64,000 nt of DNA from Micromonospora craniellae (GCF_014764405.1 NZ_CP061725.1:4154001-4218000), one strand, 5' to 3'; positions 32,713-41,629 are shown, counted from the stretch's first letter. Made by a program: numbers and translations. The notes: generated from the sequence alone by a model not told the origin.

Positions 32713-35241
32713 ATGACGCCTCGCCCCCGCCCTAACCGACGGCGGACGGAGTATGCCTGGCTGGTCACTGGGCCGTTGGCGCTCGGTGCTGTCGTCCTCT
32801 CCCTGACCCTGGGGCTGACGACATCCCCCGCCCTGGGGGAGTGGCCGCTGACGTTGCTACTCACGGTGGCGATGGTGGCTGCTGCGCTGCCGACCATCAA
32901 CGTCGTGGTACGACGTCAGGCGCTCGCCGCCACCCCGACCGAGATTCCGCTGGTCGTCGCCCTCTATCTGCTGCCACCGCTGTCGGTGGTGCTGGCGTAC
33001 ACGGTCGCCGCCATCGTGGTGCAGATCCGGCGCAAGCTCCTGCCGGCGAAGTTCTGGTTCAACGTCGCGCTCGCGGCGATAGCGACCTCCCTGGCGACCG
33101 TCGTGTACCACGTCTTGCCGCAGCCCGGCGGCGTCGGCCCGGGTACCTGGGCGGTGCTGACCGCCGCCGTGGGTACCCACACCCTCGTCGCGTTGGCTGC
33201 CGTGGTCGCGGTGGTCTCCGTGGTGCAGGGCTGGCAAGCCGGGCGGGAGATGCTGCGGGCGGCGCCGCCGATGTTGCTGGTGGTGACGATCAACCTCGCC
33301 ATTGGCCTGGTGATCATCATCGCGCTGGAGGGCACGCCCTGGGCGATGTTCCTCTTCGCCGGTCTGGGCATCGCCTTCGCCCTGGTCTACGGCTCGTACG
33401 CGCAGTTCTTCCGGCAGCACCGCACGGTCGCCGAGATGTACGAGTTCACCAAGGGGATCACCGAGAGCGGCCCGGACGGCAACCTCATCGACTCGTTGCT
33501 CGTCCGGATCCGCAGCCTGATGCAGGCGGAGTCCGCCACGCTCTGGTTGCCGGCCCAGGGCCGCCATCCGGAGGTGCTGCTCACCGCGCAGGAGGGCAAG
33601 CCCGGCCTGCTGGACTCCACGCTCAGCCCGGCCGCGTTGCGAGACGTCGCGGTGGCGCGGCAGGAGACCGTCGCGGTCAGTAGCCGGCTGGGCGGCGATC
33701 CGGAGTTGCGGGACACGCTGGAGTCGACCGCGGTCAAGGACGTGATCGTGGTGCCGTTGCGGTCCGGCAAGGCCGTCATCGGCACCCTTGAGGTGACCAA
33801 CCGGCTCGGCGACACCAACTCGTTCCGGGCCGCGGACGTGACGGTCTTCGAGACGGTCGCCGCGCACGCGGCGGTCGCGCTGGAGAACTCGCGCCTGGTC
33901 GACCGGCTGCGGCACGACGCGTACCACGACGGGCTCACCAAGCTGCCCAACCGTCGCCGGATCCTCGGCGCGCTGACCGAGGCGGTCCGGATCCGTGCCC
34001 CCGGCGAGGTGGTCGCGCTGTTGCTCTTCGACGTCGACCGCCTGCGCCAGGTCAACGAGTCCCTCGGGCACGCCGCGGGGGACAAGGTGCTGGTCGAGGT
34101 CGCCGACCGGCTGCGTGGCTGCGCACCGTCGGCGGCCCTGGTCGGTCGGGCCGGTGGGGACGAGTTCCTGGTGACGATGCGTCTGGAAAGCGCCGAGGCG
34201 GCGATGGAACTCGCCGGCCACCTGCGCGAGCAGATTCAGGACGAGATGGTCTTCGATGCCCTCACGTTGGACGTGGACACGGCCGTCGGCGTGGTGGTGC
34301 ATCCGGAGCACGGCAGCGACCCGGCGACGTTGCTGCAACGGGTGGACGTCGCGGCCTCTGCGGCGAAGTCGGTCCCGGGCAGCGTGCAGCTCTACACGCC
34401 GGCCCTGGAGTCGCGGGCGCTGCACCGACTGGGTCTCGCCGGTGACCTGCGCAGCGCCCTGGACAACGGCGAGCTGGAGATCTACTACCAGCCGAAGGTG
34501 ACACTGCGCGGCCGGCGCCTGGTGGGCGTGGAGTGCCTGGCCCGGTGGGAGCACCCCACCCACGGCACGGTCGCTCCGCAGGACTTCGTCGCGGTCGCCG
34601 CACACACCGGCCAGCTCGGGCGGCTCACCGAGTTCGTGCTGCGGGAAGGGCTGCGCCACAGCCGCGACTGGGCGCACGGCGGCCAGTCGCTCGCCGTCGC
34701 GGTCAACATCTCCGCGCGTACGCTCAACGACCAGCACTTCCCGGAGCGGGTGCGCGAGTTGCTGGCGGAGTACGACGTACCGGCGCAGCTGCTGACCCTG
34801 GAGATCGAGGAGGCCGGGGTGCTGGACGGCACCGATCGGCCCATCCCGACCCTGCGCCGCCTGCGGGACCTCGGCGTACGGCTCTCGGTGGACGACTTCG
34901 GCACCGGCAGTTCCTCGCTGGCCCACCTGCGCCGGCTGCCGGTGCACGAGGTGAAGGTGGACGACTCCTTCGTCCAGGGCATGGCGACCGATCCCGGCGA
35001 CCTGGCGATCGTCAACGCCGTGGTGACCCTCTCGCAGCAGTTCGGTCTGACCGTGGTGGCCGAGGGGGTGGAGAGCGAGCTGACCCTGGAACTGCTTCAG
35101 GACATCGGCTGCGAGATCGGCCAGGGATTCCTGTTCAGCCGCCCGCTGCCGTACGAGCGGTTGGAGGCATGGTTCGGCGCCCAGGTCGACCCGGAGTCAA
35201 TCTCCAACAACGAGTTGCCGCGCCTGCGCGTGGTGCCCTGA
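32713..35241 (+). CDS. membrane GAF-GGDEF-EAL cyclic-di-GMP protein
   Basis: 842 residues. Six to eight N-terminal helices (to about 240) anchor it. A GAF-like sensor follows (about 250-395), then a GGDEF domain with intact GGDEF (481-485) and an EAL domain. In the EAL domain the signature reads ECL (607-609), while DDFGTGSSSL (727-736), the VKVDDSFV Lys and the final AEGVES Glu are kept. It may make cyclic di-GMP, break it down, or both. ATG 32713 follows AGGGGAG closely. A terminal acidic tail ends PRLRVVP. Confidence 0.88.
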   Translation: MTPRPRPNRRRTEYAWLVTGPLALGAVVLSLTLGLTTSPALGEWPLTLLLTVAMVAAALPTINVVVRRQALAATPTEIPLVVALYLLPPLSVVLAYTVAAIVVQIRRKLLPAKFWFNVALAAIATSLATVVYHVLPQPGGVGPGTWAVLTAAVGTHTLVALAAVVAVVSVVQGWQAGREMLRAAPPMLLVVTINLAIGLVIIIALEGTPWAMFLFAGLGIAFALVYGSYAQFFRQHRTVAEMYEFTKGITESGPDGNLIDSLLVRIRSLMQAESATLWLPAQGRHPEVLLTAQEGKPGLLDSTLSPAALRDVAVARQETVAVSSRLGGDPELRDTLESTAVKDVIVVPLRSGKAVIGTLEVTNRLGDTNSFRAADVTVFETVAAHAAVALENSRLVDRLRHDAYHDGLTKLPNRRRILGALTEAVRIRAPGEVVALLLFDVDRLRQVNESLGHAAGDKVLVEVADRLRGCAPSAALVGRAGGDEFLVTMRLESAEAAMELAGHLREQIQDEMVFDALTLDVDTAVGVVVHPEHGSDPATLLQRVDVAASAAKSVPGSVQLYTPALESRALHRLGLAGDLRSALDNGELEIYYQPKVTLRGRRLVGVECLARWEHPTHGTVAPQDFVAVAAHTGQLGRLTEFVLREGLRHSRDWAHGGQSLAVAVNISARTLNDQHFPERVRELLAEYDVPAQLLTLEIEEAGVLDGTDRPIPTLRRLRDLGVRLSVDDFGTGSSSLAHLRRLPVHEVKVDDSFVQGMATDPGDLAIVNAVVTLSQQFGLTVVAEGVESELTLELLQDIGCEIGQGFLFSRPLPYERLEAWFGAQVDPESISNNELPRLRVVP

Positions 35242-35272
35242 GCTGGGCGTACGGCGTCCCTGGGGATCCGAT

Positions 35273-35301
35273 TTCACCAGTACGGCGGGGCCGTGTACTC
35301 T
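35273..35301 (+). promoter_or_regulatory. promoter of tRNA-Thr/tRNA-Met
   Basis: TTCACC (35273-35278) and TACTCT (35296-35301) are 17 bp apart, ending 33 bp before the tRNA-Thr 5' end. Confidence 0.6.
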
Positions 35302-35333
35302 TACCTCTGCGCGGCCACCGAGTGATCGTGCAG

Positions 35334-35406
35334 GCCCCCTTAGCTCAGTCGGCAGAGCGTCTCCATGGTAAGGAGAAGGTCTACGGTTCGATTCCGTAAG
35401 GGGGCT
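35334..35406 (+). tRNA. tRNA-Thr (GGT)
   Basis: Acceptor GCCCCCT pairs with AGGGGGC. The anticodon loop ATGGTAA gives GGT. The T-arm reads CGGTTCGATTCCG. CCA is not encoded. Confidence 0.95.
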
Positions 35407-35431
35407 CAGAGGGTCCGGCTGGGCCTACCAC

Positions 35432-35504
35432 GGCGGTGTAGCTCAGATGGCAGAGCAAGCGGCTCATAATCGCTGTGTCGCCGGTTCAAGTCCGGCCACC
35501 GCTA
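35432..35504 (+). tRNA. tRNA-Met (CAT), elongator type
   Basis: Acceptor GGCGGTG pairs with CACCGCT, with a G-T pair at the first position. The anticodon loop CTCATAA gives CAT. The D-arm is of elongator type (TAGCTCAGATGGCAGAGCA), and the three G-C pairs of initiators are absent from the anticodon stem. CCA is not encoded. Confidence 0.93.
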
Positions 35505-35635
35505 CTCTCGTCCGTCCGGAGCATTCCGGCGGTCGGTGGGACGGGTGCCGTAGGTGCCCGCTTTGCGTGTCCGCCCAAGTGGCGCGTACGCTGTAGCGCC
35601 GTAGTTGTATCCGTTAGCGAGGAAGGCACTCCGCC

Positions 35636-35803
35636 GTGGCAAAGGCGACCGATGTCCGGCCGAAGATCACTTTGGCGTGTGTGGAGTGCAAGGAGCGCAA
35701 CTACATCACGCGCAAGAACCGCCGTAACGACCCGGACCGCATCGAGCTGAAGAAGTTCTGCCCCCGGGACGGTCGGCACACCGTTCACCGCGAGACCCGC
35801 TGA
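35636..35803 (+). CDS. rpmG: 50S ribosomal protein L33
   Basis: 55 residues, starting at GTG 35636 after GAGGAAGG. The zinc ribbon has Cys15, Cys18 and Cys42, but the fourth position is Asp45 (CPRDGRH), where the homologues I recall have CPxC. Zinc binding may be weakened. The position between tRNA-Met and hadA is the conserved actinobacterial order. Confidence 0.92.
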   Translation: MAKATDVRPKITLACVECKERNYITRKNRRNDPDRIELKKFCPRDGRHTVHRETR

Positions 35804-35930
35804 CCTGGCCGGGCCGACTCGGCCCGGGTCCACGCGTACCACCATCGCCGGTTTCGTGCGGCGGCGCGGTCTGCTGGCTGACGTCGACCACACGGACCGG
35901 CGATTGTGCGTTGCGTGTAGGTTCGCGGGC

Positions 35931-36377
35931 ATGTCCCTGGACCACTCCTTCGTCGGCCGCACTTACCCGCCGACCGCCCCCTACCAGGTGGGCCGCGAGA
36001 AGATCCGTGAGTTCGCGACGGCGATCGGGGCCACCGATCCCGCCCACCACGATCCGGAAGCGGCCCGCGCCCTGGGCCATCCGGACGTGGTCGCGCCGCC
36101 GACCTTCCCCGTGGCGATCACCATGGCCGCCAGCCGCCAGATCATCGAGGACCCGGCTCTGGGCGTCGACTACAGCCGGGTCGTCCACGGCGACCAGCGG
36201 TTCGCGTACACCCGGCCGGTGGTGGCCGGCGACGAGCTGGTCTGCGTCAACATCATCGAGGACATCACCAGCCGCGGTGGTCACGAGTTCCTGACCACCC
36301 GGACCGACGTCAGCACGACCGGTGGCGAGCCGGTGGTCGCGGTCTGGTCCAAACTCGTCGTACGCGGGGAGAACTGA
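35931..36377 (+). CDS. hadA: (3R)-hydroxyacyl-ACP dehydratase subunit HadA-like
   Basis: 148 residues of the UPF0336/MaoC N-terminal type: YPPTAPYQVGREKIREFA at the start, then a hot-dog fold. In mycobacteria HadA partners HadB, which carries the catalytic residues, in FAS-II. Micromonosporaceae lack long mycolic acids, so a general fatty-acid role is inferred. ATG 35931. It is followed by hadB after one base. Confidence 0.88.
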   Translation: MSLDHSFVGRTYPPTAPYQVGREKIREFATAIGATDPAHHDPEAARALGHPDVVAPPTFPVAITMAASRQIIEDPALGVDYSRVVHGDQRFAYTRPVVAGDELVCVNIIEDITSRGGHEFLTTRTDVSTTGGEPVVAVWSKLVVRGEN

Positions 36378-36378
36378 C

Positions 36379-36771
36379 GTGGAGCTGACCACCCAGACGT
36401 TCCGAGTGACCCGGGCGGACCTGGTCCGCTACGCCGGCGCCTCGGGCGACTTCAACCCGATCCACTGGAACGACCGGTTCGCCACCAAGGTGGGCCTGCC
36501 CGGGGTGATCGCGCACGGCATGTTCACCATGGCGCTGGTCGGCCGGGCCGTCACCGCCTGGGCCGGTTCGCCCGACGCGGTGGTCGACTACAACGTCCGG
36601 TTCACCCGCCCGGTGGTAGTGCCGGACGACGACAAGGGCACCGAGATCGTGGTGAACGCGGTCGTCCGCGAGGTGACCGAGGAGGGCCTGACCAGGCTCG
36701 ACGTCACCGCCACCTGCCAGGGCGAGAAGGTGTTGTCGCAGGCGCGGGCCACCGTGCGGACGGCGGGCTGA
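36379..36771 (+). CDS. hadB: (3R)-hydroxyacyl-ACP dehydratase subunit HadB-like
   Basis: 130 residues of the MaoC family. The catalytic hydratase-2 motif is intact (GDFNPIHWND, Asp and His). GTG 36379 has a GGGGAGAA ribosome site within the hadA end. With HadA it should form a heterodimer that dehydrates 3-hydroxyacyl-ACP. No hadC follows: the next feature is tRNA-Trp. Confidence 0.9.
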   Translation: MELTTQTFRVTRADLVRYAGASGDFNPIHWNDRFATKVGLPGVIAHGMFTMALVGRAVTAWAGSPDAVVDYNVRFTRPVVVPDDDKGTEIVVNAVVREVTEEGLTRLDVTATCQGEKVLSQARATVRTAG

Positions 36772-36802
36772 CCGGCACCATCCGCCACGTTCGGTAGACC
36801 GG

Positions 36803-36832
36803 TTGGGAAAGTCGGGTCGGTACCCGTACACT
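36803..36832 (+). promoter_or_regulatory. promoter of tRNA-Trp / secE-nusG
   Basis: TTGGGA (36803-36808) and TACACT (36827-36832), 18 bp apart, 66 bp before tRNA-Trp. Confidence 0.55.
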
Positions 36833-36897
36833 GGTCCGCCGTGGGGCAAGTGACTCCTGCCTGGTCGTGTGGCCTGGTGGGACGAACGTTGCCGCAC

Positions 36898-36970
<73 letters not shown>

Positions 36971-37182
36971 CGCCTCAGGCCTGACCGTTCCGTGGGTCGC
37001 GTCACCTCCCGGTGGCGTGCGGCCCGTGGTGGTGGCATCGGCGGAGAGGTTCCGAGGCATCGGGGCCCCTCCGGTTGATCCGCCGGCCGCGGCCCGTCCC
37101 GGGACGGTTGGTCCGGCCGGCGTGACCAAGCGCCGCGTACGCGTTCCGCGTGCGACCCCGACATCCCGCGACGGAGGGCGAA

Positions 37183-37581
37183 GTGGCCGACAAGAAGCGG
37201 CGCGGCGAGGACGCCGACGACGACCGCCTGAACGACGAGGTCGTCAACGACGGTGACGGTGCCGACGACGACGCCACCGACGCGGACGAGCCGGTATCCC
37301 GGGGCGGCACCGCCACCCGTGAGCGGGCCAAGGCGGATTCCGCCGACAGCCGGTCGAAGACGCGTGCCGATGCCGAGAAGGTGGGCCTGTTCGGCCGCAT
37401 CGCGCGTTTCATCCGCGAGGTCGTGGCCGAACTGCGTAAGGTCATCTGGCCGACGCGCAAGGAGCTGCTGACCTACACGGCCGTGGTGGTCGCATTCGTC
37501 GCGATGATGCTGACGATCGTGGCCGGCCTTGACTACGCCTTCGCGAAGGGCGTGTTGTGGGTCTTCGGCAACCCCAGCTGA
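37183..37581 (+). CDS. secE: preprotein translocase subunit SecE
   Basis: 132 residues from GTG 37183 (GGAGGGCGAA upstream). A long acidic, charged N-terminal extension precedes the conserved amphipathic EVVAELRKVIWPTRKEL segment and one membrane helix, the minimal SecE form. SecE clamps SecY in the membrane. 38 bp separate it from nusG. Confidence 0.93.
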   Translation: MADKKRRGEDADDDRLNDEVVNDGDGADDDATDADEPVSRGGTATRERAKADSADSRSKTRADAEKVGLFGRIARFIREVVAELRKVIWPTRKELLTYTAVVVAFVAMMLTIVAGLDYAFAKGVLWVFGNPS

Positions 37582-37619
37582 CCGGCTGACTGTGCCGATA
37601 GTGACGGAAGTGAGCGAGC

Positions 37620-38342
37620 GTGCCTGAGTACGACGAGACCGCCGAGACCCCGGACGAGCAGTCCACGGTGGCGACGGCGGCGAACGACGAGTCGGTCGGG
37701 GCCGCCAGCGAGCCGGAGTTCGCGACGACGGAGCCCGCACCCGACGAGGACTACGATCCGGTCGCGGAGCTGCGGCAGAAGCTGCGCTACGCGCCGGGCG
37801 ACTGGTACGTGGTGCACTCGTACGCCGGCTATGAGAACAAGGTCAAGACCAACCTCGAGACCCGGATCACGTCCCTCGACATGGAGGACTACATCTACCA
37901 GGTCGAGGTGCCGACCCGGGAAGAGGTCGAGGTCAAGAACGGCAAGCGGTCCCAGGTCCAGGCGAAGGTCTTCCCGGGCTACATCCTGGTCCGGATGGAG
38001 CTGACCGCCGAGTCCTACTCCTGCGTGCGCAACACGCCCGGGGTGACCGGCTTCGTGGGTGCCACGGACCGGGCCGACCGCCCGGCGCCGCTGAGCCTCG
38101 ACGAGGTGCTGAAGTGGCTGGCGCCGGCCGTCGAGACCGAGCAGAGGAAGGCCAAGCCGGAGGTCAAGGTCCTCGACTTCGAGGTCGGCGACTCGGTGAC
38201 GGTCACCGACGGCGCCTTCGCGTCGCTGCCGGCCACGATCAGCGAGATCAACGCCGACCAGCAGAAGCTCAAGGTGCTGGTGTCGATCTTCGGTCGGGAG
38301 ACGCCGGTGGAGCTGAACTTCAACCAGGTCGCCAAGATCTGA
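37620..38342 (+). CDS. nusG: transcription termination/antitermination factor NusG
   Basis: 240 residues. An acidic N-terminal extension of about 55 residues, common in actinobacteria, precedes the NGN domain (GDWYVVHSYAGYENKVKTNL) and the KOW domain (VGDSVTVTDGAFASL). GTG 37620 lies in a GAGCGAGCG repeat unit. It modulates RNA polymerase elongation. A very large hairpin follows the stop. Confidence 0.94.
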   Translation: MPEYDETAETPDEQSTVATAANDESVGAASEPEFATTEPAPDEDYDPVAELRQKLRYAPGDWYVVHSYAGYENKVKTNLETRITSLDMEDYIYQVEVPTREEVEVKNGKRSQVQAKVFPGYILVRMELTAESYSCVRNTPGVTGFVGATDRADRPAPLSLDEVLKWLAPAVETEQRKAKPEVKVLDFEVGDSVTVTDGAFASLPATISEINADQQKLKVLVSIFGRETPVELNFNQVAKI

Positions 38343-38346
38343 TCGC

Positions 38347-38390
38347 GTCGATCGTCGGCGGCGGCCCCGGGGCCGCCGCCGACGATCGAC
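38347..38390. terminator. 44-bp perfect palindrome after nusG
   Basis: 22-bp arms (38347-38368 and 38369-38390) are perfectly complementary with no spacer, starting four bases after the nusG stop region. No T-tract follows. It is probably a terminator for secE-nusG and could also act on RNA processing. Confidence 0.7.
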
Positions 38391-38536
38391 GTCGTTCGGC
38401 TAGGCAACCTCTGTGGGCGGGCGGATTCCGGCCTGCGCTACCCTAGAACGTCGCCGCCGTCCACACGCGCTGACCGTGCGCGCCCGACGGCGACGTCGGT
38501 GCGAACAATTCCCAGTTCCAAGCCCCAGGAAGAGAC

Positions 38537-38968
38537 ATGCCTCCGAAGAAGAAGCTCGTCAAGACGTTCACGCTTCAGCTGCCGGCGGGCCAGGCCACCC
38601 CGGCGCCGCCGGTGGGCCCCGCGCTCGGTCAGCACGGCGTGAACATCATGGAGTTCTGCAAGTCGTACAACGCGCAGACCGAATCGCAGCGGGGCGACGT
38701 CGTCCCCGCCGAGATCAGCGTGTACGAGGACCGGTCCTTCACCTTCGTGCTGAAGACCCCGCCCGCCGCCCGGCTGCTGATCAAGGCCGCCGGTGTGCAG
38801 AAGGGCTCGGGCGTCCCGCACACCCAGAAGGTCGGCTCGGTGACCCGCGCCCAGCTGCGTGAGATCGCCGAGAAGAAGATGGCCGACCTCAACGCCAACG
38901 ACCTCGACCAGGCTGAGAAGATCATCGCCGGAACCGCCCGGTCGATGGGCCTGAACGTCACCGACTGA
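38537..38968 (+). CDS. rplK: 50S ribosomal protein L11
   Basis: 143 residues, normal length. The N-terminal proline loop (AGQATPAPPVGPALGQHG) that binds the GTPase centre and thiopeptides looks unaltered. 82 bp precede rplA. Confidence 0.96.
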   Translation: MPPKKKLVKTFTLQLPAGQATPAPPVGPALGQHGVNIMEFCKSYNAQTESQRGDVVPAEISVYEDRSFTFVLKTPPAARLLIKAAGVQKGSGVPHTQKVGSVTRAQLREIAEKKMADLNANDLDQAEKIIAGTARSMGLNVTD

Positions 38969-39050
38969 CCTCGGCCACCGGCGACCCGCACGGATCGTGG
39001 GAGGGCACGCGAGCACCGCGGCCCGCCAGCAACCACAGGAGTAGACAGAA

Positions 39051-39767
39051 ATGCAGCGCAGCAAGAGCTACCGCAAGGCCGCCGAGGTCATCGACCGGTC
39101 GAAGCTCTACACCCCCGCCGAGGCCGTGAAGCTGGCCAAGGAGACGACCAACGTCAAGTTCGACGCCACGGTCGAGGTCGCCATGCGCCTCGGCGTCGAC
39201 CCCCGTAAGGCGGACCAGATGGTCCGTGGCACGGTCAACCTGCCGCACGGCACCGGTAAGACCGCCCGCGTGATCGTCTTCGCCGCCGGTGCGAAGGCCG
39301 AGGAGGCCGTCGCGGCCGGTGCCGACGAGGTGGGTACCGACGAACTGGTCGCCCGGATCCAGGGCGGTTGGCTGGACTTCGACGCGGCGATCGCCACGCC
39401 GGACCAGATGGCCAAGATCGGCCGGATCGCGCGGATCCTGGGCCCGCGCGGCCTCATGCCGAACCCGAAGACCGGCACGGTGACCATGGACGTCACCAAG
39501 GCGGTCTCGGACATCAAGGGCGGCAAGATCACCTTCCGGGTGGACAAGCACTCCAATCTGCACCTGATCATCGGCAAGGCCTCGTTCTCCGAGACCCAGC
39601 TGGTGGACAACTACGTGGCGGTCCTCGACGAGGTGCTGCGGGCCAAGCCGTCCGCAGCGAAGGGCAAGTACCTCAAGAAGGTCACCCTCACCACGACGAT
39701 GGGCCCGGGTGTGCCGATCGACCCGAACCTGGTGAAGAACCTGCAGGAGGGCTCGGCCGAGAGCTGA
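39051..39767 (+). CDS. rplA: 50S ribosomal protein L1
   Basis: 238 residues, normal length, with the two-domain L1 pattern (GPRGLMPNPKTGTV in domain II). L1 forms the movable L1 stalk and can repress its own operon. A terminator hairpin follows 20 bp after the stop. Confidence 0.96.
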   Translation: MQRSKSYRKAAEVIDRSKLYTPAEAVKLAKETTNVKFDATVEVAMRLGVDPRKADQMVRGTVNLPHGTGKTARVIVFAAGAKAEEAVAAGADEVGTDELVARIQGGWLDFDAAIATPDQMAKIGRIARILGPRGLMPNPKTGTVTMDVTKAVSDIKGGKITFRVDKHSNLHLIIGKASFSETQLVDNYVAVLDEVLRAKPSAAKGKYLKKVTLTTTMGPGVPIDPNLVKNLQEGSAES

Positions 39768-39787
39768 GCAGCGACCTCCGCGAAGGG

Positions 39788-39815
39788 GCCTCACCACGAC
39801 GTGGTGAGGCTCCTT
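39788..39815 (+). terminator. terminator after rplA
   Basis: GCCTCACCAC (39788-39797) and GTGGTGAGGC (39801-39810) form a perfect 10-bp stem with a 3-bp loop, followed by TCCTTTC. Confidence 0.85.
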
Positions 39816-39964
39816 TCGATTTCTGGTATCAAATTGGTCGGTCCCGCCTCGAATATGCTGTGTCTGGAGTAGGTGAGCAGCGGCACATCAGTGCGTTTGG
39901 TGGCGCGACGTGCAATCGCGTAAGCTGCGTGGCGTCGCACATGTTGTCATGTGTGAGATCCACC

Positions 39965-40120
39965 CAGAGACCGCTGGTCACCGTGCCTCGGCACGGTCGA
40001 AGGTCCCGCGAAGACGGGCGACCCGCGTAGGGCGGCAAGCGAAAACCGGCAGTGTCCCGTGGTCCGCCGACTGCGATCATCTCCGCCGACCTCGCCCCGT
40101 GCGCCCTGCGCCGGGGCTCT
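39965..40120 (+). ncRNA. probable L10 leader with attenuator hairpin
   Basis: The leader upstream of rplJ begins AGAGACCGCTGGTC and contains a CCGTGCCTCGGCACGG hairpin, then CCCGCGAAGACGGGCGACC, the layout I know for actinobacterial L10-binding leaders. A hairpin GCCCCG/CGGGGC (40094-40099 and 40112-40117) followed by TCTTCTGTT could be an attenuator. The rest of the 435-bp gap (39768-40202) holds the rplA terminator and a likely promoter that I cannot place exactly. Confidence 0.55.
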
Positions 40121-40202
40121 TCTGTTGCCGCGATGCCTCCGCCCCCGTCCCAGGCGCCTGCCTGCGACGGTGACCAGCCTCGAGCAACGAGAGAGGAGGG
40201 AC

Positions 40203-40748
40203 ATGGCGGACAAGCCGATCCGGACCGACAAGACCACGGCCGTTGCTGAGCTGACGGAGAACTTCCGCAGTGCGGGTGCCACCGTGCTGACCGAGTACCG
40301 CGGTCTGACGGTTTCCCAGCTCACCCAGCTGCGGCGCTCGCTCGGCAAGGAGACCACCTACACGGTCGCCAAGAACACGCTGGCCAAGCGTGCTGCGGCG
40401 GACGCGGGCATCTCCGGCCTCGACGAGCTGTTCACCGGTCCTACCGCGCTGACTTTCGTTTCGGGCGACGTCGTCGAGGCGGCGAAGGGACTTCGCGACT
40501 TCGCGAAGTCCAACCCGAAGCTCGTCATCAAGGGCGGTGTCTTCGAGGGCAAGGCCATTTCTGCGGCCGAGGTCACGAAGCTTGCCGACCTGGAGTCCCG
40601 TGAGGTGCTGCTGGCCAAGCTGGCCGGCGCGATGAAGGGCAACCTGAGCAAGGCTGCGGCCCTGTTCCAGGCTCCCCTGTCGAAGACCGCCCGCCTGGCG
40701 GCCGCCCTGCAGGACAAGCGTGAGAAGGAGGGCGCCGAGGCGGCCTGA
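40203..40748 (+). CDS. rplJ: 50S ribosomal protein L10
   Basis: 181 residues from ATG 40203 with AGAGAGGAGGG upstream; a longer frame upstream runs through the leader RNA and is not coding. L10 anchors L7/L12 dimers by its C-terminal helix and represses its own mRNA via the leader. Confidence 0.95.
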   Translation: MADKPIRTDKTTAVAELTENFRSAGATVLTEYRGLTVSQLTQLRRSLGKETTYTVAKNTLAKRAAADAGISGLDELFTGPTALTFVSGDVVEAAKGLRDFAKSNPKLVIKGGVFEGKAISAAEVTKLADLESREVLLAKLAGAMKGNLSKAAALFQAPLSKTARLAAALQDKREKEGAEAA

Positions 40749-40802
40749 GGCCGCGCGGCGCACCCACGTTCTTAGTTAAACCATTCAGAAAGGACGCCAG
40801 AC

Positions 40803-41189
40803 ATGGCGAAGCTCAGCACCGAAGAGCTGCTCGACGCGTTCAAGGAGATGACGCTGATCGAGCTCTCCGAGTTCGTGAAGCAGTTCGAGGAGACCTTCGA
40901 GGTCACCGCCGCCGCGCCGGTCGCGGTTGCCGGGGGCCCGGTCCAGGGTGGCGCCGCCGCCGAGGCCGAGCCGGAGAAGGACGAGTTCGACGTCATCCTC
41001 GACGCCGACGGTGGCAAGAAGATCCAGGTCATCAAGGTCGTGCGTGAGCTGACCGGCCTGGGCCTCAAGGAGGCCAAGGACGCGGTCGAGTCCGCTCCGA
41101 AGGCCATCCTGGAGAAGGTCAACAAGGAGACCGCCGAGAAGGCCAAGGCCAAGCTGGAGGGTGAGGGCGCCAAGGTCACCCTCAAGTGA
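40803..41189 (+). CDS. rplL: 50S ribosomal protein L7/L12
   Basis: 128 residues, normal. An N-terminal dimerisation helix region, an Ala/Gly/Pro hinge (about 35-55) and the C-terminal EF-binding domain (KIQVIKVVRELTGLGLKEAK) are all present. 54 bp after rplJ. A palindrome and a strong terminator follow. Confidence 0.96.
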   Translation: MAKLSTEELLDAFKEMTLIELSEFVKQFEETFEVTAAAPVAVAGGPVQGGAAAEAEPEKDEFDVILDADGGKKIQVIKVVRELTGLGLKEAKDAVESAPKAILEKVNKETAEKAKAKLEGEGAKVTLK

Positions 41190-41207
41190 CCTGAGCCTCA
41201 CCCGCGT

Positions 41208-41227
41208 CCCGGCTCACGTGAGCCGGG
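41208..41227. other. 20-bp perfect palindrome after rplL
   Basis: CCCGGCTCACGTGAGCCGGG is fully self-complementary, 18 bp after the rplL stop and 14 bp before the terminator. It may be an RNA processing or pausing site between rplL and rpoB. Confidence 0.45.
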
Positions 41228-41241
41228 GCACACCAACATCG

Positions 41242-41280
41242 CGGCGGGCGACGATCCGGAGCTCGGATCGTCGCCCGCCG
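41242..41280 (+). terminator. 17-bp-stem terminator between rplL and rpoB
   Basis: Perfect arms 41242-41258 and 41264-41280 with a 5-bp loop GAGCT. The rest of the 568-bp gap before rpoB contains its promoter (41601-41629) and nothing else I can identify. Confidence 0.85.
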
Positions 41281-41600
41281 TGTGGTTTCACCGCCCGGAA
41301 CCGGTCATGAGCAGGGCGTGGGCATCGCGGCGGGAGCGGGCGCGAACGGCGACGGTTTCGCCCGTGGATGGGAAAGAGCGTCGGATGGCGGCACCGGCCC
41401 TTGACGCGACCATGGACTCCCAGGCACGCTGACATCAGCAAGACCTTCCGCGCTTGCGACGGCCACCGTCTGGGTATGAAGCGGCAGCACACCGCCGCAG
41501 ACACCTGAGCGGCCCGGCAGGGACGTTGCGTTCCGAGCGGCCCGGTGCGACCCGTTTCCAGGGTCCCGAGGCCTGTTCCGCAACTTCCTGCGGGGTGGGC

Positions 41601-41629
41601 TGGACAGCGGTTAGCCTCTCGGCTACACT
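41601..41629 (+). promoter_or_regulatory. rpoB promoter
   Basis: TGGACA (41601-41606) and TACACT (41624-41629) with 17 bp between. It lies about 130 bp before the rpoB start. Confidence 0.7.
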
